Below are positions 20,346 through 31,089 of a stretch of 64,000 bases of DNA, piece by piece. The translations under genes and the position numbers were made by a program. Source of the stretch: Cordylochernes scorpioides. Its lineage: Eukaryota > Arthropoda > Arachnida > Pseudoscorpiones > Chernetidae. The stretch covers positions 25,157,337 to 25,221,336 of the forward strand of contig CP092868.1 of the NCBI GenBank assembly GCA_030710605.1. Reading direction: 5' to 3'. Below the pieces are notes generated by a model. It was not told the DNA's origin and made no database searches. It was given only the letters and a program-made list of their open reading frames with translations. How positions within the stretch are numbered: position 1 is the first letter of the stretch; every line of letters begins with the position of its first letter.

Positions 20346-21202
20346 TGATTTTAAGAGTTTAATTTCTACAAAAAGGCTTCTTCTTATCGAGCAACTGAAA
20401 GTTGCTGATGGCTTGCGCCATCTATCGGAATAAATATCAACTATTCTCGTTGATTTTTAATTATTCCAGAATTGGCCAAATACCCATTCTTGATTAATCA
20501 AGAAAAGCTAACCACGGCCGCGTTTCGGGCTGTTGGTCCTCATCAGCGTGGTGCAAGCTGTACCTCAACGACCAAAAAATTGGTCATTAAGGCATCCTGA
20601 AAAATCATGGAACGGGTAGTTAAGGCCAGAATTGCGTGAGAACGCTACACAATGTGAAAAAATAGTACAAATGTAATATTGTACTGGGATAAGGTGCATA
20701 AAATAAGAAAAAGGCTTCTTCTTATCGAGCAACTGAAAGATGCTGATGGCTTGTGCCATCTATCGGAATAAATATCAACTATTCTCGTTGATTTTTAATT
20801 ATTCCAGAATTGGCCAAATACCCATTCTTGAGTATTACATTTGTACTATTTTTTCACATTGTGTAGCGTTCTCACGCAATTCTGGCCTTAACTACCCGTT
20901 CCATGATTTTTCAGGATGCCTTAATGACCAATTTTTTGGTCGTTGAGGTACAGCTTGCACCACGCTGATGAGGGCCAACAGCCCGAAACGCGTCCGTGGT
21001 TAGCTTTTCTTGATTAATCAAGAATGGGTATTTGGCCAATTCTGGAATAATTAAAAATCAACGAGAATAGTTGATATTTATTCCGATAGATGGCGCAAGC
21101 CATCAGCACCTTTCAGTTGCTCGATAAGAAGAAGCCTTTTTCTTAATTTATGCACCTTATCCCAGTACAATATTACATTTGTACTATTTTTTCATATATA
21201 AA
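20346..21202. mobile_element. inverted pair of H1-type PLE termini
   Basis: The minus-oriented unit up to about 20700 has a hammerhead at 20505-20555 with GGC in place of GUC at the cut site. The plus-oriented unit (20835-21202) has the intact ribozyme below. Both share GATTAATCAAGAA, the CCGATAGATGGCGC motif and GAGATG/GAAGAAGCC ends. Confidence 0.8.
20951..21007 (+). ncRNA. hammerhead ribozyme, type I (H1), intact core
   Basis: Stem I CCACG (20960-20964) pairs with CGTGG (20995-20999). CUGAUGA spans 20965-20971, stem II GGGC/GCCC has loop CAACA, GAAA spans 20985-20988, stem III is AC/GU with a GC loop, and H17 is C20994 with the predicted cut between 20994 and 20995. Every universally conserved base is present. 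Short stem III ribozymes of this kind are known in PLE ends. Confidence 0.9.
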
Positions 21203-21500
21203 TGTCATAATATATGCTCTTCCAGGAATAATAAAGCAAACCTACAGTCAACCCAGAGAGAGACGGGCGGGTAAGGACCGGTCACTTTAGACCTCAGCGA
21301 CATTCCAAGAGGCGACTACTGGGGCCCGTTACTTGGAATCTGGACGATTAAGACAGTTGGGGGATTGTGTGGACACAAACGGCCGCCCGGCTGAGGCCGG
21401 GCCCGTCTCTCCCCTTCTCTCTCTGGTTCCCTGGGTTCTTCTTCCAAACTTGTGGTGTCCTTATTTCTCTTTCCCCACCACATTATTATATTATACCACA
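21203..21500 (+). repeat. 5' LTR of the 21203-25054 element
   Basis: 298 bp, TG...CA ends, containing a GC-rich hairpin GGCCGCCCGGCTGAGGCCGG. Confidence 0.85.
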
Positions 21501-22089
21501 TTAAAAGTCGACAGGATAAGACCTGGCCGGGAAACCAATTCCCATACCTACTAGAATATGAAGAAAAAAGAAGCACAGCCATGGAGATCGGACAAACCCA
21601 CAGCCAAGCTCCACAATAATTTACAACCAACCCAACTCTAGCCACTCCTCTTCGAGCTCTCACCCTCTTTCTCGCCAACTTTTAAACCGTGAATCGGAAG
21701 AGGTGATCAACTACGACGGTGATGAACCTGCCGCACGCTTCTACCAGCACTAGATCTGCCCAAGAACGATCACCGCGCCAGAGCAGGACACCTTCCATCA
21801 TCATGGACTCCGCCATATCCCTGACACTACTGTGGCGGACAACAATGCCCCGTACAATATCAGCAGAAAGAACCCTCCCTCAATGAACTTAATGAATCTA
21901 CTTGCGCCCTCAACCAGCATAACCTGTGAGTGTAATTGTTTCCACCCCTAGCATTTATTCTTTAAATTAGTCTTTCCTTGTAGACTCTGGTGCCAATATT
22001 TACATAATTAGTTCAATTTGTGTGAATATGTATAAATGTTTAATAGTTCCATTTATTCTCTCCACCCCTATTAACAGTGATCTTATTAG

Positions 22090-22288
22090 AAAGAAGGAAT
22101 CATATATCGCCGCAACTCTTTTTATTATTATAGCGGTTAAGGAAGCTTTCGGGCAAGCCCTTCTTCAGCTAATTATATTGTACAATTAAAGAGAGATTAT
22201 ATATCGTTTTTAATATAAATCAAAATAAACGAAAAGAAATTTACCACGCCCCTATCGCCCTCGTTTCAATAGCACCGCGTGGCCACAG
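22090..22288 (-). mobile_element. short PLE-end insertion with 13-bp TSD
   Basis: Flanked by AGTGATCTTATTA at 22077-22089 and 22289-22301. The inside has AAGCTTTCGGGCAAGCCCTT then CTTCAGC (minus: CTGAAGAAGGGC...GCCCGAAAGCTT), a hammerhead-like PLE end with a changed core. Confidence 0.8.
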
Positions 22289-22322
22289 AGTGATCTTATT
22301 ATCCATACTACATCTAGCTATG

Positions 22323-23046
22323 CGTGGTAAGGACAAAATACTCAGGAGATAAGTTTCTTCATTAATTTATTAGGACATCAAGCTTTCGGGCACAGCGTGG
22401 CCCTTCTACAGGATCAATTGTATAAGAAAAATGATACACTATATACACGAAGAATAAATCTGCATATGTATTATTAGAAATTAGTTGTAAAATTTTGAAA
22501 TAATCGGTAATACTTAGGATTTTTGTTTAAAAAGAACATCGGGACATAAGCAAATTAATAAAATTTGTTAAGAAGAAAAATATACGAATATTACAAGGTA
22601 TTAAGATAAAGGCGTAATAAGACAGAAAGGACGTTCCTACGATTCGACGGAAACTGTGATAAAATTATGAGTATTTTATCACAGTTTCCGTCGAATCGTA
22701 GGAACGTCCTTTCAGTCTTATTACGCTTTTATCTTAATACCTTGTAATATTCGTATATTTTTCTTCTTAACAAATTTTATTAATTTGCTTATGTCCCGAT
22801 GTTCTTTTTAAACAAAAATCCTAAGTATTACCGATTATTTCAAAATTTTACAACTAATTTCTAATAATACATATGCAGATTTATTCTTCGTGTATATAGT
22901 GTATCATTTTTCTTATACAATTGATCCTGCAGAAGGGCCACGCTGTGCCCGAAAGCTTGATGTCCTAATAAATTAATGAAGAAACTTATCTCCTGAGTAT
23001 TTTGTCCTTACCACGCATGTAATTGGGAAGATTTTACCTTGTTTAG
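22323..23046. mobile_element. PLE foldback insertion, 345-bp arms, 13-bp TSD
   Basis: Arms 22320-22664 and 22674-23018 are near-perfect inverted copies around a 9-bp loop. ACATCTAGCTATG flanks it at 22310-22322 and 23047-23059. Each arm has CTGCAGAAGGGCC then GTGCCCGAAAGCTTGATG. No coding sequence: a dimeric terminus inserted as one unit. Confidence 0.9.
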
Positions 23047-24762
23047 ACATCTAGCTATGTGAAACCCACTGGATTAGTAACCTTACCATTCTAATTTAAT
23101 ATAATTGTCTTTTTATTGTGTGAAATATTTTTATTTTAATGTCATTCCTTAAAATTGGCATTCTATCTATGCATGCTTTAGGATTTTTAATAACAATCAA
23201 TTTTCATAATAGTGCTCATTCACAATAGGACTCCAGTACCTAAATATTTGCACCACTTTGTATATGACCTTCTCTCCTACTTGTAAGCACGGCTCAGGAA
23301 ATATAATTTCTTGCCCCAAACGACTTATAATTCATTCTGTTAGCTCAGGCGTCGAAGAATTCCAACCACCAAGTGAGCCTTGCTTACAACCAACCCTTAG
23401 TAACCTTATCAATCTTCCCCTGAATGTCCACTCATCCTTACAACTTTTACAACCTTCTACCAGTCCATGCCCCTCTTGAGAATTAATGAGTTGTCAATTA
23501 TCGAACTACTTTTGCCACTAATCTCCACTCTTCATTTACGATAATATATTTTGTAGAATTTCTCTCTAGCATATTCACCGACCCACACCATCTAGCCACT
23601 GGTGTGTTCGTCACAGGATGCAGATTGACTAACTGCTAGATGTTTATCAACTCCTTTTTGTTCACACTGGAACAATCTGCATCGAGCGGCACAGTTCGCT
23701 CCTTCTCCTCGCGCCACACATTCGCCACACTGACCCTGTCTTCAAATTTATGTTTGTCCCTTGTCCTTACCAGCACGATATAACCTACGTCCGATATTTC
23801 CCACGGAAGTACGTTAAACATCGTCGCTGATTCTGTCCGGTCCGTCATTATTTCGCGCAGACATGGGTTTTACGTTCAACCCTTCGCGAAATCATCTCCT
23901 CGCACAAGCTCCCACGACGGTTCAAACACCTCGTGTACGAGAAGCTTGTCACCTGTAAAGGACAACACCGTCCTCGTCTCAATTTTTTTTGGCACTGAGC
24001 GCGCATTCTATTAGTCCTTCAATTAGCTAAAACTACTAGAGTCTCTTAGTATCGAAATAATTAAGGTGGAAAGGCCCAAAGCAAGTTTACCCTCGCTCTG
24101 TTCGCCTATATACTATTTATCTTCTCAAATTAACTATAAGTCCACGCGACTTCCTCACCTACACACGGGACTTTTTCCCTTGGACTCGCTACACGAGTAA
24201 CTGCGTAGATAAAGTAGAATGGCCCAAAGCAAGTTTCCCCTCGCTCTGTTCGCCAAAATTCTAACATTGTATGTAGTTCTATATTAACCTCAGTCCTGAG
24301 CTCACACAATTTCCAACCTCAACCTCATTTTCGTACTCTACACCTATATCATAGAAAGCCCATGCCAAGTTTCCCCTTGCCATGTCCGCCTGAAAAATAT
24401 CTTAAAGTGTAGATTTCCTCAGTCTTAATGACCTTCAGAATTTCATCATGTGTATGTGACTCCCTTTCTCGTTGTTCACACTCCTCCATAGCATTTCCCT
24501 TATAATACATTAGATGTTATTGTATATAGCCTTTTATAACTTTGATATTATCAAAATTTCCCTTAAATATCAAACTCTTCCGTGTTGTAAAACTGCTTGT
24601 AAATAATATTTACTTGTGTACTATACAATATTTTATTTACATAAAAGTATGTCACAATAACCTTAATTAATTTCAACTAAAACAATATTTTTTTTTTATT
24701 CCTGGCTTCACCAGCTTTAAGTATACTCAAACCATGTTCAGCCTTCTTCAACGGGGGCCATA

Positions 24763-25054
24763 TGTCATAATATATGCTCTTCCAGGAATAATAAAGAAAA
24801 CCTACAGTCAACCCAGAGAGAGACGGGCGGGTAAGGACCGGTCACTTTAGACCTCAGCGACATTCCAAGAGGCGACTACTGGGGCCCGTTACTCGGAATC
24901 TGGACGATTAAAACAGTTGGGGGATTGTGTGGACCCGAACGGCCGCCCGGCTGAGGCCGGGTCGTCTCTCCCCTTCTCTCTCTGGTTGCCTGGATTTCTC
25001 TTCCAACTTGTGGTGTGATTATTTCTCTCCCCACATTATTATTATTATACCACA
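24763..25054 (+). repeat. 3' LTR of the 21203-25054 element
   Basis: 292 bp partner of 21203-21500 with small differences. Confidence 0.85.
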
Positions 25055-25069
25055 TATATATATATATTA

Positions 25070-25540
25070 ATTGAATAGCATATTTTGGATCAAAGATAAA
25101 ATAAATATTTTATTTAATAATAATGCCAATATTTCAATAGGCTATACGCCTAACTTCGTCAGGGCTTTTCTTGTTTTTGAACTGCTTTGGTTCATCACGT
25201 GTTGCCTTCACGCGACGATATATAAATATTTGTAACTCTGTGGGGATAAAATTTAAAATATATACACACAAAAAATATTAATAAGAATAGACTATATATG
25301 TACATTTATAAAAATTAAAAAATAATATATGATTCCTAATAAGTATAATAAAATAATTTTAAATCGATTTGAACTGTAGATATAACGGAGGTATGTCAAT
25401 TTTTCTATTAATACTGTTGGTATCTTTCATTGAGGTCCAACTTTCTAAAAAGAGTCTTGAATGTTTATCTTGAATGTTGTTATATATAATTTCTGTTTTT
25501 TAAAAATTTGGTATATGGTCCTGTTTGAGTGCGTGATCTA
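25070..25540 (-). mobile_element. PLE relic
   Basis: Minus strand: a GIY-YIG C-terminal scrap, then UTR, then a terminus with CCTGACGAAGTTAGGCG, TATAGCC, TATTGAAATATTGG, a decayed hammerhead related to the 32190-32700 family. Confidence 0.65.
25362..25440 (-). pseudogene. GIY-YIG C-terminal scrap
   Basis: About 26 codons with DTNSINRKIDIPPLYL, the conserved end of PLE GIY-YIG proteins. The rest is degraded. Confidence 0.6.
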
Positions 25541-25548
25541 TATATATA

Positions 25549-26711
25549 TAATTAAACCTCTCTATAACGCACCCTCTAAATAGCGCCTTCCTTTCTATAG
25601 CACCCGATTTTAAATACGTAGTACGATGCGATTTACACTAAAGGTGACCTATCTATAGCACCCTATTTTGGTGAGTCTCAAGAGGGGGCGCTATAGACAG
25701 GTTTAACTGTACGTAGTACGATGCGATTTACATTAAAAGTGACCTGTCTATAGCACCCCCTCTCTATAGCACCCTATTTTGGTGAGTCTCAAGAGGGGGC
25801 GCTATAGACAGGTTTAACTGTACGTAGTACGATGCGATTTACATTAAAAGTGACCTGTCTATAGCACCCCCTCCCTATAGCACCTTATTTTGGTGATTCC
25901 CAAGAGGGGGCACTATAGACAGGTTTAAATGTACGTAATACGATGTGATTTACATTAAAAGTGACCTGTCTATAGCACCCCCTCTCTTTAGCACCTTTTT
26001 TTGGTGATTCCCAAGAGGGGGCTCTATAGACAGGTTTAACTGCACGTAGTACGATGTGATTTACATTAAAAGTGACCTGTCTATAGCACCCCCTCCCTAT
26101 AGCACCTTATTTTGGTGATTCCCAAGAGGGGGCACTATAGACAGGTTTAAATGTACGTAGTACGATGTGATTTACATTAAAAGTGACCTGTCTATAGCAC
26201 CCCCTCTCTATAGCACCCTATTTTGGTGAGTCCAAAGAGGGGGCGCTATAGACAGGTTTAACTGTACGTAGTACGATGCGATTTACATTAAAAGTGACCT
26301 GTCTATAGCACCCCCTCTCTATATCACCCTATTTTGGAGAGTCCCAAGAGGGGGCGCTATAGACAGGTTTAACTGTACGTAGTACGTTGTGATTTACATT
26401 AAAAGTGACCTGTATATAGCACCTCCTCTCTATAGCACCTTATTTTGGTGAGTCCCAAGAGGGGGCGCTATAGACAGGTTTAACTGTACGTAGTACGTTG
26501 TGATTTACATTAAAAGTGACCTGTATATAGCACCTCCTCTCTATAGCACCTTATTTTGGAGAGTCCCAAGAGGGGGCGCTATAGACAGGTTTAACTGTAC
26601 GTAGTACGTTGTGATTTACATTAAAAGTGACCTGTATATAGCACCTCCTCTCTATAGCACCTTATTTTGGTGAGTCCCAAGAGGGGGCGCTATAGACAGG
26701 TTTAACTGTAT
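25549..26711. repeat. 111-bp MITE array, about ten units, inverted relative to 6039-6531
   Basis: Starts after TA with ATTAAACCTCTCTATAACGC and ends CTATAGACAGGTTTAACTG then TA. Units carry GTGACCTGTCTATAGCACCC, CTATAGCACC, GAGGGGGCGCTATAGACAGG and GTACGTAGTACGATG. Each unit is itself a hairpin. Confidence 0.9.
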
Positions 26712-27264
26712 ATATATATCCGAAAAGTGTACCTATTCTATATTAAAATGCATAAAAAACAATGGGTCATCGATAGTGCACTCTCTTAGTCAAATACAGA
26801 ATCAGAAAACACAAGTCGAGACATCAGCAGTGGTCCAATCCTTTACAAGCAATCAATGAAGACAAAAATTTATTCTTCGAATCTCAAGAAACCGATCCAA
26901 GTAAAACTGAAATAAATCCAAATTAAAATTTCCAGTAAAAATGATGACGCACGTGAAAGGTATCTCTGGATGAATTCAACCTGACTTGAGAAAATTGAAA
27001 TAGAGATCCTATTACCTTATTGAATTTTTGTTTCTTATTGAAAAATACAATTTATAAAATGTCTTGTTGCTAATTTGAGCAAAATAATTAACTGTAATTT
27101 AATCCGTCTTTATTTATTATTAAAAAATTAATTATAAAAGGGATTGTTTTCACTTTTAAGTAAAAAACAAACACAAAAAAAAAAACGTTTATTTGGCTGC
27201 TTTGTTGACTAACATCTATTTATGGGGATATTTAACAACTTTTTTTATAGGGGAGGATATTCAT
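26712..27264. other. no recognised gene
   Basis: AT-rich DNA with A-runs. Stops occur in all frames and there is no clear repeat. Confidence 0.5.
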
Positions 27265-27792
27265 TTATCAAGGTATCCTCTCCCGTCAAAATAGACGTTA
27301 AAACTAGACGCCATCTATTGACCGTCCCCGCAAACTAGCGGCCTCGGGTCGGTGACAAAGCCACAGCACCAGCTTTGGCAACCTGAGAAGCCTCCACCTA
27401 GAGACCATGGTTTCGGGCTAATGGCCCTCATCAGCCTAGGGCGGGCTTTATTCCATGAGATCCACACGGGATCTAATTATCTCTTTAGATCAAAATCCTC
27501 GCGGCAAAAATTTCCATGTATATTTTAGCCATAGATTTGGCCCAGCCACTTTACCAGCAAAACACCTCTTTGGTAAATTGTCAAGATTCCATTAGATCCC
27601 GTGTGGATCTCATGGAATAAAGTCCGCCCTAGACTGACGAGGGCCATTAGCCAGAAACCATGGTCTCTAGGTAGACACTTCTCAGTTTTCCAAAGCTGGT
27701 GTTGTGGCTTTGTCACCGACCCGAGGCCGCTAGTTTGCGGTGACGGTTAATAGATGGCATCTAGTTTTGACTTCTATTTTGACGGGAGAGGT
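27265..27792. mobile_element. H2-type PLE foldback
   Basis: Minus-oriented arm (27265-27510) and plus-oriented arm (27570-27792) share CTCTCCCGTCAAAAT, GCCATCTATTGACCGTC, CGGTGACAAAGCCAC and the ribozyme. The loop contains CCATAGATTTGGCCCAGCCA. The right-arm ribozyme has GCCAGAAAC in place of GCCCGAAAC, which breaks stem II closure. Confidence 0.8.
27385..27445 (-). ncRNA. hammerhead ribozyme, type I (H2), intact core
   Basis: Minus strand: stem I CCTAGG/TCTAGG (one G-U), CUGAUGA (27434-27428), stem II GGGC..GCCC with ATTA-containing loop, GAAA, stem III ACC/GGU with AU loop, H17 = C at 27403, then UCUAGG. All invariant bases kept. It differs from H1 in every helix, so it is an independent family. 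Confidence 0.88.
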
Positions 27793-28200
27793 GGCCTTTA
27801 TCTTTATTGGACTTTTCTTATACTTATGATAATTCATTTAATTCATTTCGAGGGCCCTATTTGAGAATTTTGTATCTTCAAAATGATTCGGTCTCAGGCA
27901 ATTCTGGCCTTGACTCCCCGTTTCATGATTTTTCAGGATGCCTGAATGACCCGTTCTTTGGTCGTTGAGGTACAGCTTGCACCACGCTGATGAGGGCCAA
28001 CAGCCCGAAACACGTCCGTGGTTAGCTTTTCTTGATTAATCAAGAATGGGTATTTGGCCAATTCAGGAATAATTAAAAATCAATGAGAATAGTTGATATT
28101 TATTCCGATAAATGGCGCAAGCCATGGATATGCCTTTTTCATAATTTATGCACCTTATCCCAGTACAATATCACATTTGTACTATTTTTCACAAAGAGTA
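27793..28200 (+). mobile_element. H1-type PLE terminus
   Basis: Plus-oriented unit with ATGATTTTTCAGGATGCCTG, ribozyme, TTGATTAATCAAGAA and GATAAATGGCGCAAGCC. It ends near a run that matches other H1 ends (CAGTACAATATCACATTTGT). Confidence 0.75.
27970..28030 (+). ncRNA. hammerhead ribozyme, type I (H1), intact core
   Basis: CCACG (27982-27986), CUGAUGA (27987-27993), GGGC/GCCC stem II, GAAA (28007-28010), stem III AC/GU with AC loop, predicted cut after C28016, and CGTGG following. The single change from the 20951 copy is in the stem III loop. Confidence 0.88.
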
Positions 28201-28289
28201 CTATTTATTAACGTACACATTATATAGCATTTCTTAGAGGGGTAATTAGCAATTGTGTTTATTGATACACAGTCAATTATTAAAAATAA

Positions 28290-28436
28290 AAAAATACATA
28301 TTCTGACCAAGGGCACATTTGCTTTTCAGATGGTAGAGCGCCATCTGGTGGAACAGAAATCAACTAAACGTTGATTTAACCTGTTCCCTGATATTTGGCC
28401 AACGCCATTTCTTGATAAATCAAGAAAAGCCATCCA
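28290..28436 (-). mobile_element. H3-type PLE fragment
   Basis: AGAGCGCCATCTGGTGG, TGATAAATCAAGAAAAGCCA and the stem I side CATCCACG remain. The ribozyme core is cut off by the LINE end at 28437. Confidence 0.6.
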
Positions 28437-28543
28437 CGAGCCATACCAAATAATTTCCCAAAGTTTCACGGCGATTGGATGTATGGTTTTTGAATCTATC
28501 GAGTACAGACAGATACACATTCATTTTTATATAGAGTAAAACT
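28437..28543 (+). mobile_element. RTE-type LINE 3' end
   Basis: AAAGTTTCACGGCGATTGGA then GGTTTTTGAATCTATCGAGT, ACAGACAGATACACATTCAT and TTTTATATAGAG follow the usual order of an RTE-clade 3' UTR. No ORF remains. Confidence 0.6.
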
Positions 28544-28860
28544 ACCTCTCTGTAAAGGACACCTAATTTAAGAGCCAAAGTATCCTTTATGGAGAGGTGT
28601 CCTCTTACCAGAGAGTTGCTACAGTAGAACCTCCCTGTAAAGGACACCTAATTGCAGAGCCAAAGTGTTCTTTAGGGAGAGGTGTCCTCTTACCAGAGAG
28701 TTGCTAAATACAGTAGAACCTCCCTATAAAGGACGCCTAATTGCAGAGCCAAAGTGTTCTTTAGAGAGAGGTGTCCTCTTACCGGAGAGTTGTAAATAGT
28801 GAAAAAGGTAATTTTGTAAATGAAAACTGTCCTTTGTAGAGAGGTGTCCGCTAAATGAAG
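28544..28860. repeat. MITE-type array, about 90-bp units
   Basis: Units with CAGTAGAACCTCCCTGTAAA, GGACACCTAATTGCAGAG and GGAGAGGTGTCCTCTTACC repeated about three times. Each unit folds (GGACACC/GGTGTCC). Same family as 49690-50395. Confidence 0.8.
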
Positions 28861-29118
28861 AATATAGATTAGGTAGGAGACGGCTCATTTCTTCTTTTCT
28901 TGAAAGTGTTTTCCAGTTATTACACTCTCAGCGACAAAAAATGTCAACGACAAACACATTTATTTCTTATCTTCAGAGAGGTCGTGGAAATATCTTCAAG
29001 TAACACCTCAAGAATTTGTCTTATCAGATTCTGATAAGATATAATGGCGACAGCTATGGGACTAGAATAGAATTGTACATTTCTATCACGCTAAAATAAA
29101 TAAAACACAAGATAATAT

Positions 29119-29743
29119 TGCCAAGTGGAAAATTAGGGAAGACCAACTTCGGGATGAGACAACAATTTATTTCAGACAAGAACAAACTATGAGTGATAAA
29201 CAAAAAATAAGCAAAAGAGGGAAGTGTACAGAGTATAGCAAAATGTAAACATAAAAAATAATACTTTGTTACATAGCTCCTTCCCTATGGGAGCTGTGAC
29301 CCACAGCTATCAATTATTGTAGTTACTGACATGGATCTGACGTGCTTCTGCCAAGGATTCCATCGAAGTCTTGGAACTTTGTCCCTAGTACCTTTGCGTC
29401 CTTTTTCTTGCGGCTTTGTCGTCGTATCGTCTATAGAGACATCTTCATCTTCGAGGGAAGTCTTGGCTTTTACACGTCGGTGGAATCCTGGAGCCAGTTT
29501 CCAAAAATGTAGATCACAGCACCCATGACCTCTAGGTCTTTTCGGCGATCTTCAGTTTGTCTTCCCTAATTTTCCCAGCACCTCCACCAAAATGCCACGT
29601 GGAAAATTAGGGAAGACTAACTTCGGGATGAGACAACATTTTATTTCAGACAAGAACAAACTATGAGTGATAAACAAAAGATAAGCAATGAGGGAAGTGA
29701 ACAGAGTGCAAAATGTAAACATAAAAAATAATACTTTCTTACA
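29119..29743 (-). mobile_element. TRIM (miniature LTR retrotransposon)
   Basis: LTRs 29119-29273 and 29593-29743 begin TGCCA(A/C)GTGGAAAATTAG and end GTTACA/CTTACA, flanked by ATAT on both sides. On the minus strand the primer site TGGTGGAGGTGCTGGG follows the 5' LTR after TTT and equals the complement of a metazoan tRNA-Ala 3' end with CCA. A purine tract AGGGAAGGAGCTA precedes the 3' LTR. The 319-bp interior has no retroviral-type protein. Solo LTRs of this family lie at 39145-39322 and 58191-58369. Confidence 0.88.
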
Positions 29744-29759
29744 ATATTAATACAAAACA

Positions 29760-30415
29760 ATAACACGCCATCTATATATAACAAATGAAGACATTAAGAC
29801 GCGAATGTTTCTTTTCTCAAATGAATCCAACTTCTACTCTCCTTACATACAATATTTCTGATGGAAAATTTACCGGGAGGAAATTAATCCATAGAAGCAT
29901 AGGGCGCCTCTCCCGTCAAAATAAACGTCAAAAACTGACGCCATCTATTGACCGTCGCCGCAACTAGCGGCCTCGGGTCGGTGACAAAGCCACAACACCA
30001 GCTTTGGCAAACTGAGAAGCGTCCATCTAGAGACCATGGTTTCTGGCTAATAGCCCTCGTCAGTTTTTGACGGTAGAGGCGCCCTATGCTTCTATGGATT
30101 AATTTCTTCCTGGCAAATTTTCCATCTATATTCTAGCCATAGATTTGGCCCAGCCACTTTTGCAGCAAAACACCTCTTTGTCAGATTGTGAATATTCCAT
30201 TAGATCTTGCGTGAATATCTCATGGAATAAAGTCCGCCCTAGACTGACGAAGGCCATTAGCCAGAAACCATGGTCTCTAGGTGGACGCTTCTCAGTTTGC
30301 CAAAGCTGGTGTTGTGGCTTTGTCACCGACCCGAGGCCGCTAGTTGCGACGACGGTCAATAGATGGCGTCAGTTTTTGACGTTTATTTTGACGGGAGAGG
30401 CGCCCTATGCTTATA
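29760..30415. mobile_element. structured-family start cut by an H2 PLE foldback
   Basis: 29762-29865 reads ACGCCATCTATATATAACAA through CGAATGTTTCTTTTCTC to CTTCTACTCTCCTTAC, the start of a structured-family copy. It is then cut by two H2 units, minus (29905-30080) and plus (30120-30410). Both ribozymes have GCCAGAAAC and are likely inactive; the left unit also loses stem I. Confidence 0.65.
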
Positions 30416-30814
30416 TACAATATTTCATATTGAAGTGAATTTAGTAAAGGAGAATTGTTGAATGTAACTATGCAAGTTTTTAAACAGAGCATACAAGTGT
30501 CTCCCACCTTTCTAAAATTAAATTTGAAATGATTTGAAAATGTCTTCACTAAGGCTAAAGCTTTGGTGGTAAAATCTATCTCCCCACATTGCTGATTATT
30601 GGCAGTTGTAAAATTTGATCCTTAATTTTGATTTAAGTGAATTTAACCTTAGGTTATCACGACCTAATGAAGCCATAAAACATCACTACAAACATTCAAA
30701 TTACACTTAAAATGGAGTAGAAATCAACTTAGTGTTTCTCACTTAACACTGAAGTGGATACTTAGCATATAAATTAGCAGGTTTTTCTGTACAAATTTTG
30801 GTGAAATTTTCATA
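30416..30814. other. no recognised gene
   Basis: AT-rich with scattered stops. A short T-free stretch near 30500 has no family match I can name. Confidence 0.5.
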
Positions 30815-30823
30815 CTGTCCTTC

Positions 30824-31026
30824 CTGCGATGAAAAAAATATTGGGAAGGCTTGACTCATCAGTGGTGAACCCTCCCAGCGGTTTCACCAATTCAATCTAC
30901 CAGACCGCTTCTTTAGAGCTCTAATACTGTATTGGATCATTCTGTTTATATATGTTACACTGAAGGGTGGAATCTTAGAAATGGTATTTAAGTAAACTAT
31001 GGACATAAGCTTTTAGGACAGTAGAA
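30824..31026 (-). ncRNA. structured hammerhead-core element, copy D
   Basis: Outer helix ACTGTCCTT/AGGACAGTAG is imperfect. Core order as in 31846-32061: AGCGGTC, TGGTAGA, TTGGTGAAACCGCT, GGGAGGG, TTCACCA, CTGATGAG, TCAAG. Stem II pairs through G-U (TTGGT/GTCAA). Stem I has one A-C mismatch. Confidence 0.6.
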
Positions 31027-31089
31027 TTACATTTAAATATTTACATCGAGCAATGCTCTTCCACAAACAATAAAGACAAGTTAGGTATA

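Larger units (their letters stand above)
21960..23100 (+). pseudogene. aspartic protease relic, interrupted twice
   Basis: Reading LVDSGANIYIISSICVNM (the DSG motif) at about 21970-22030 is broken by insertions at 22090-22288 and 22323-23046. If the insertions and one copy of each 13-bp duplication are ignored, the frame stays open across both sites. That shows both insertions came after the coding phase. RT and integrase are not seen. Confidence 0.65.
21203..25054 (+). mobile_element. decayed LTR retrotransposon with two nested insertions
   Basis: LTRs 21203-21500 and 24763-25054 begin TGTCATAATATATG and end TACCACA. The 5' LTR has AATAAT-AAAGC near its start. After it comes AGTCGACAGGAT, the same primer-site-like word as in the 8826-11377 element. 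A purine tract ACGGGGGCCATA precedes the 3' LTR. Only scraps of coding remain. No exact target duplication is seen. 24073-24390 holds three imperfect copies of a GCAAGTTT..CCCT..TTCGCC motif of unknown meaning. Confidence 0.85.
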
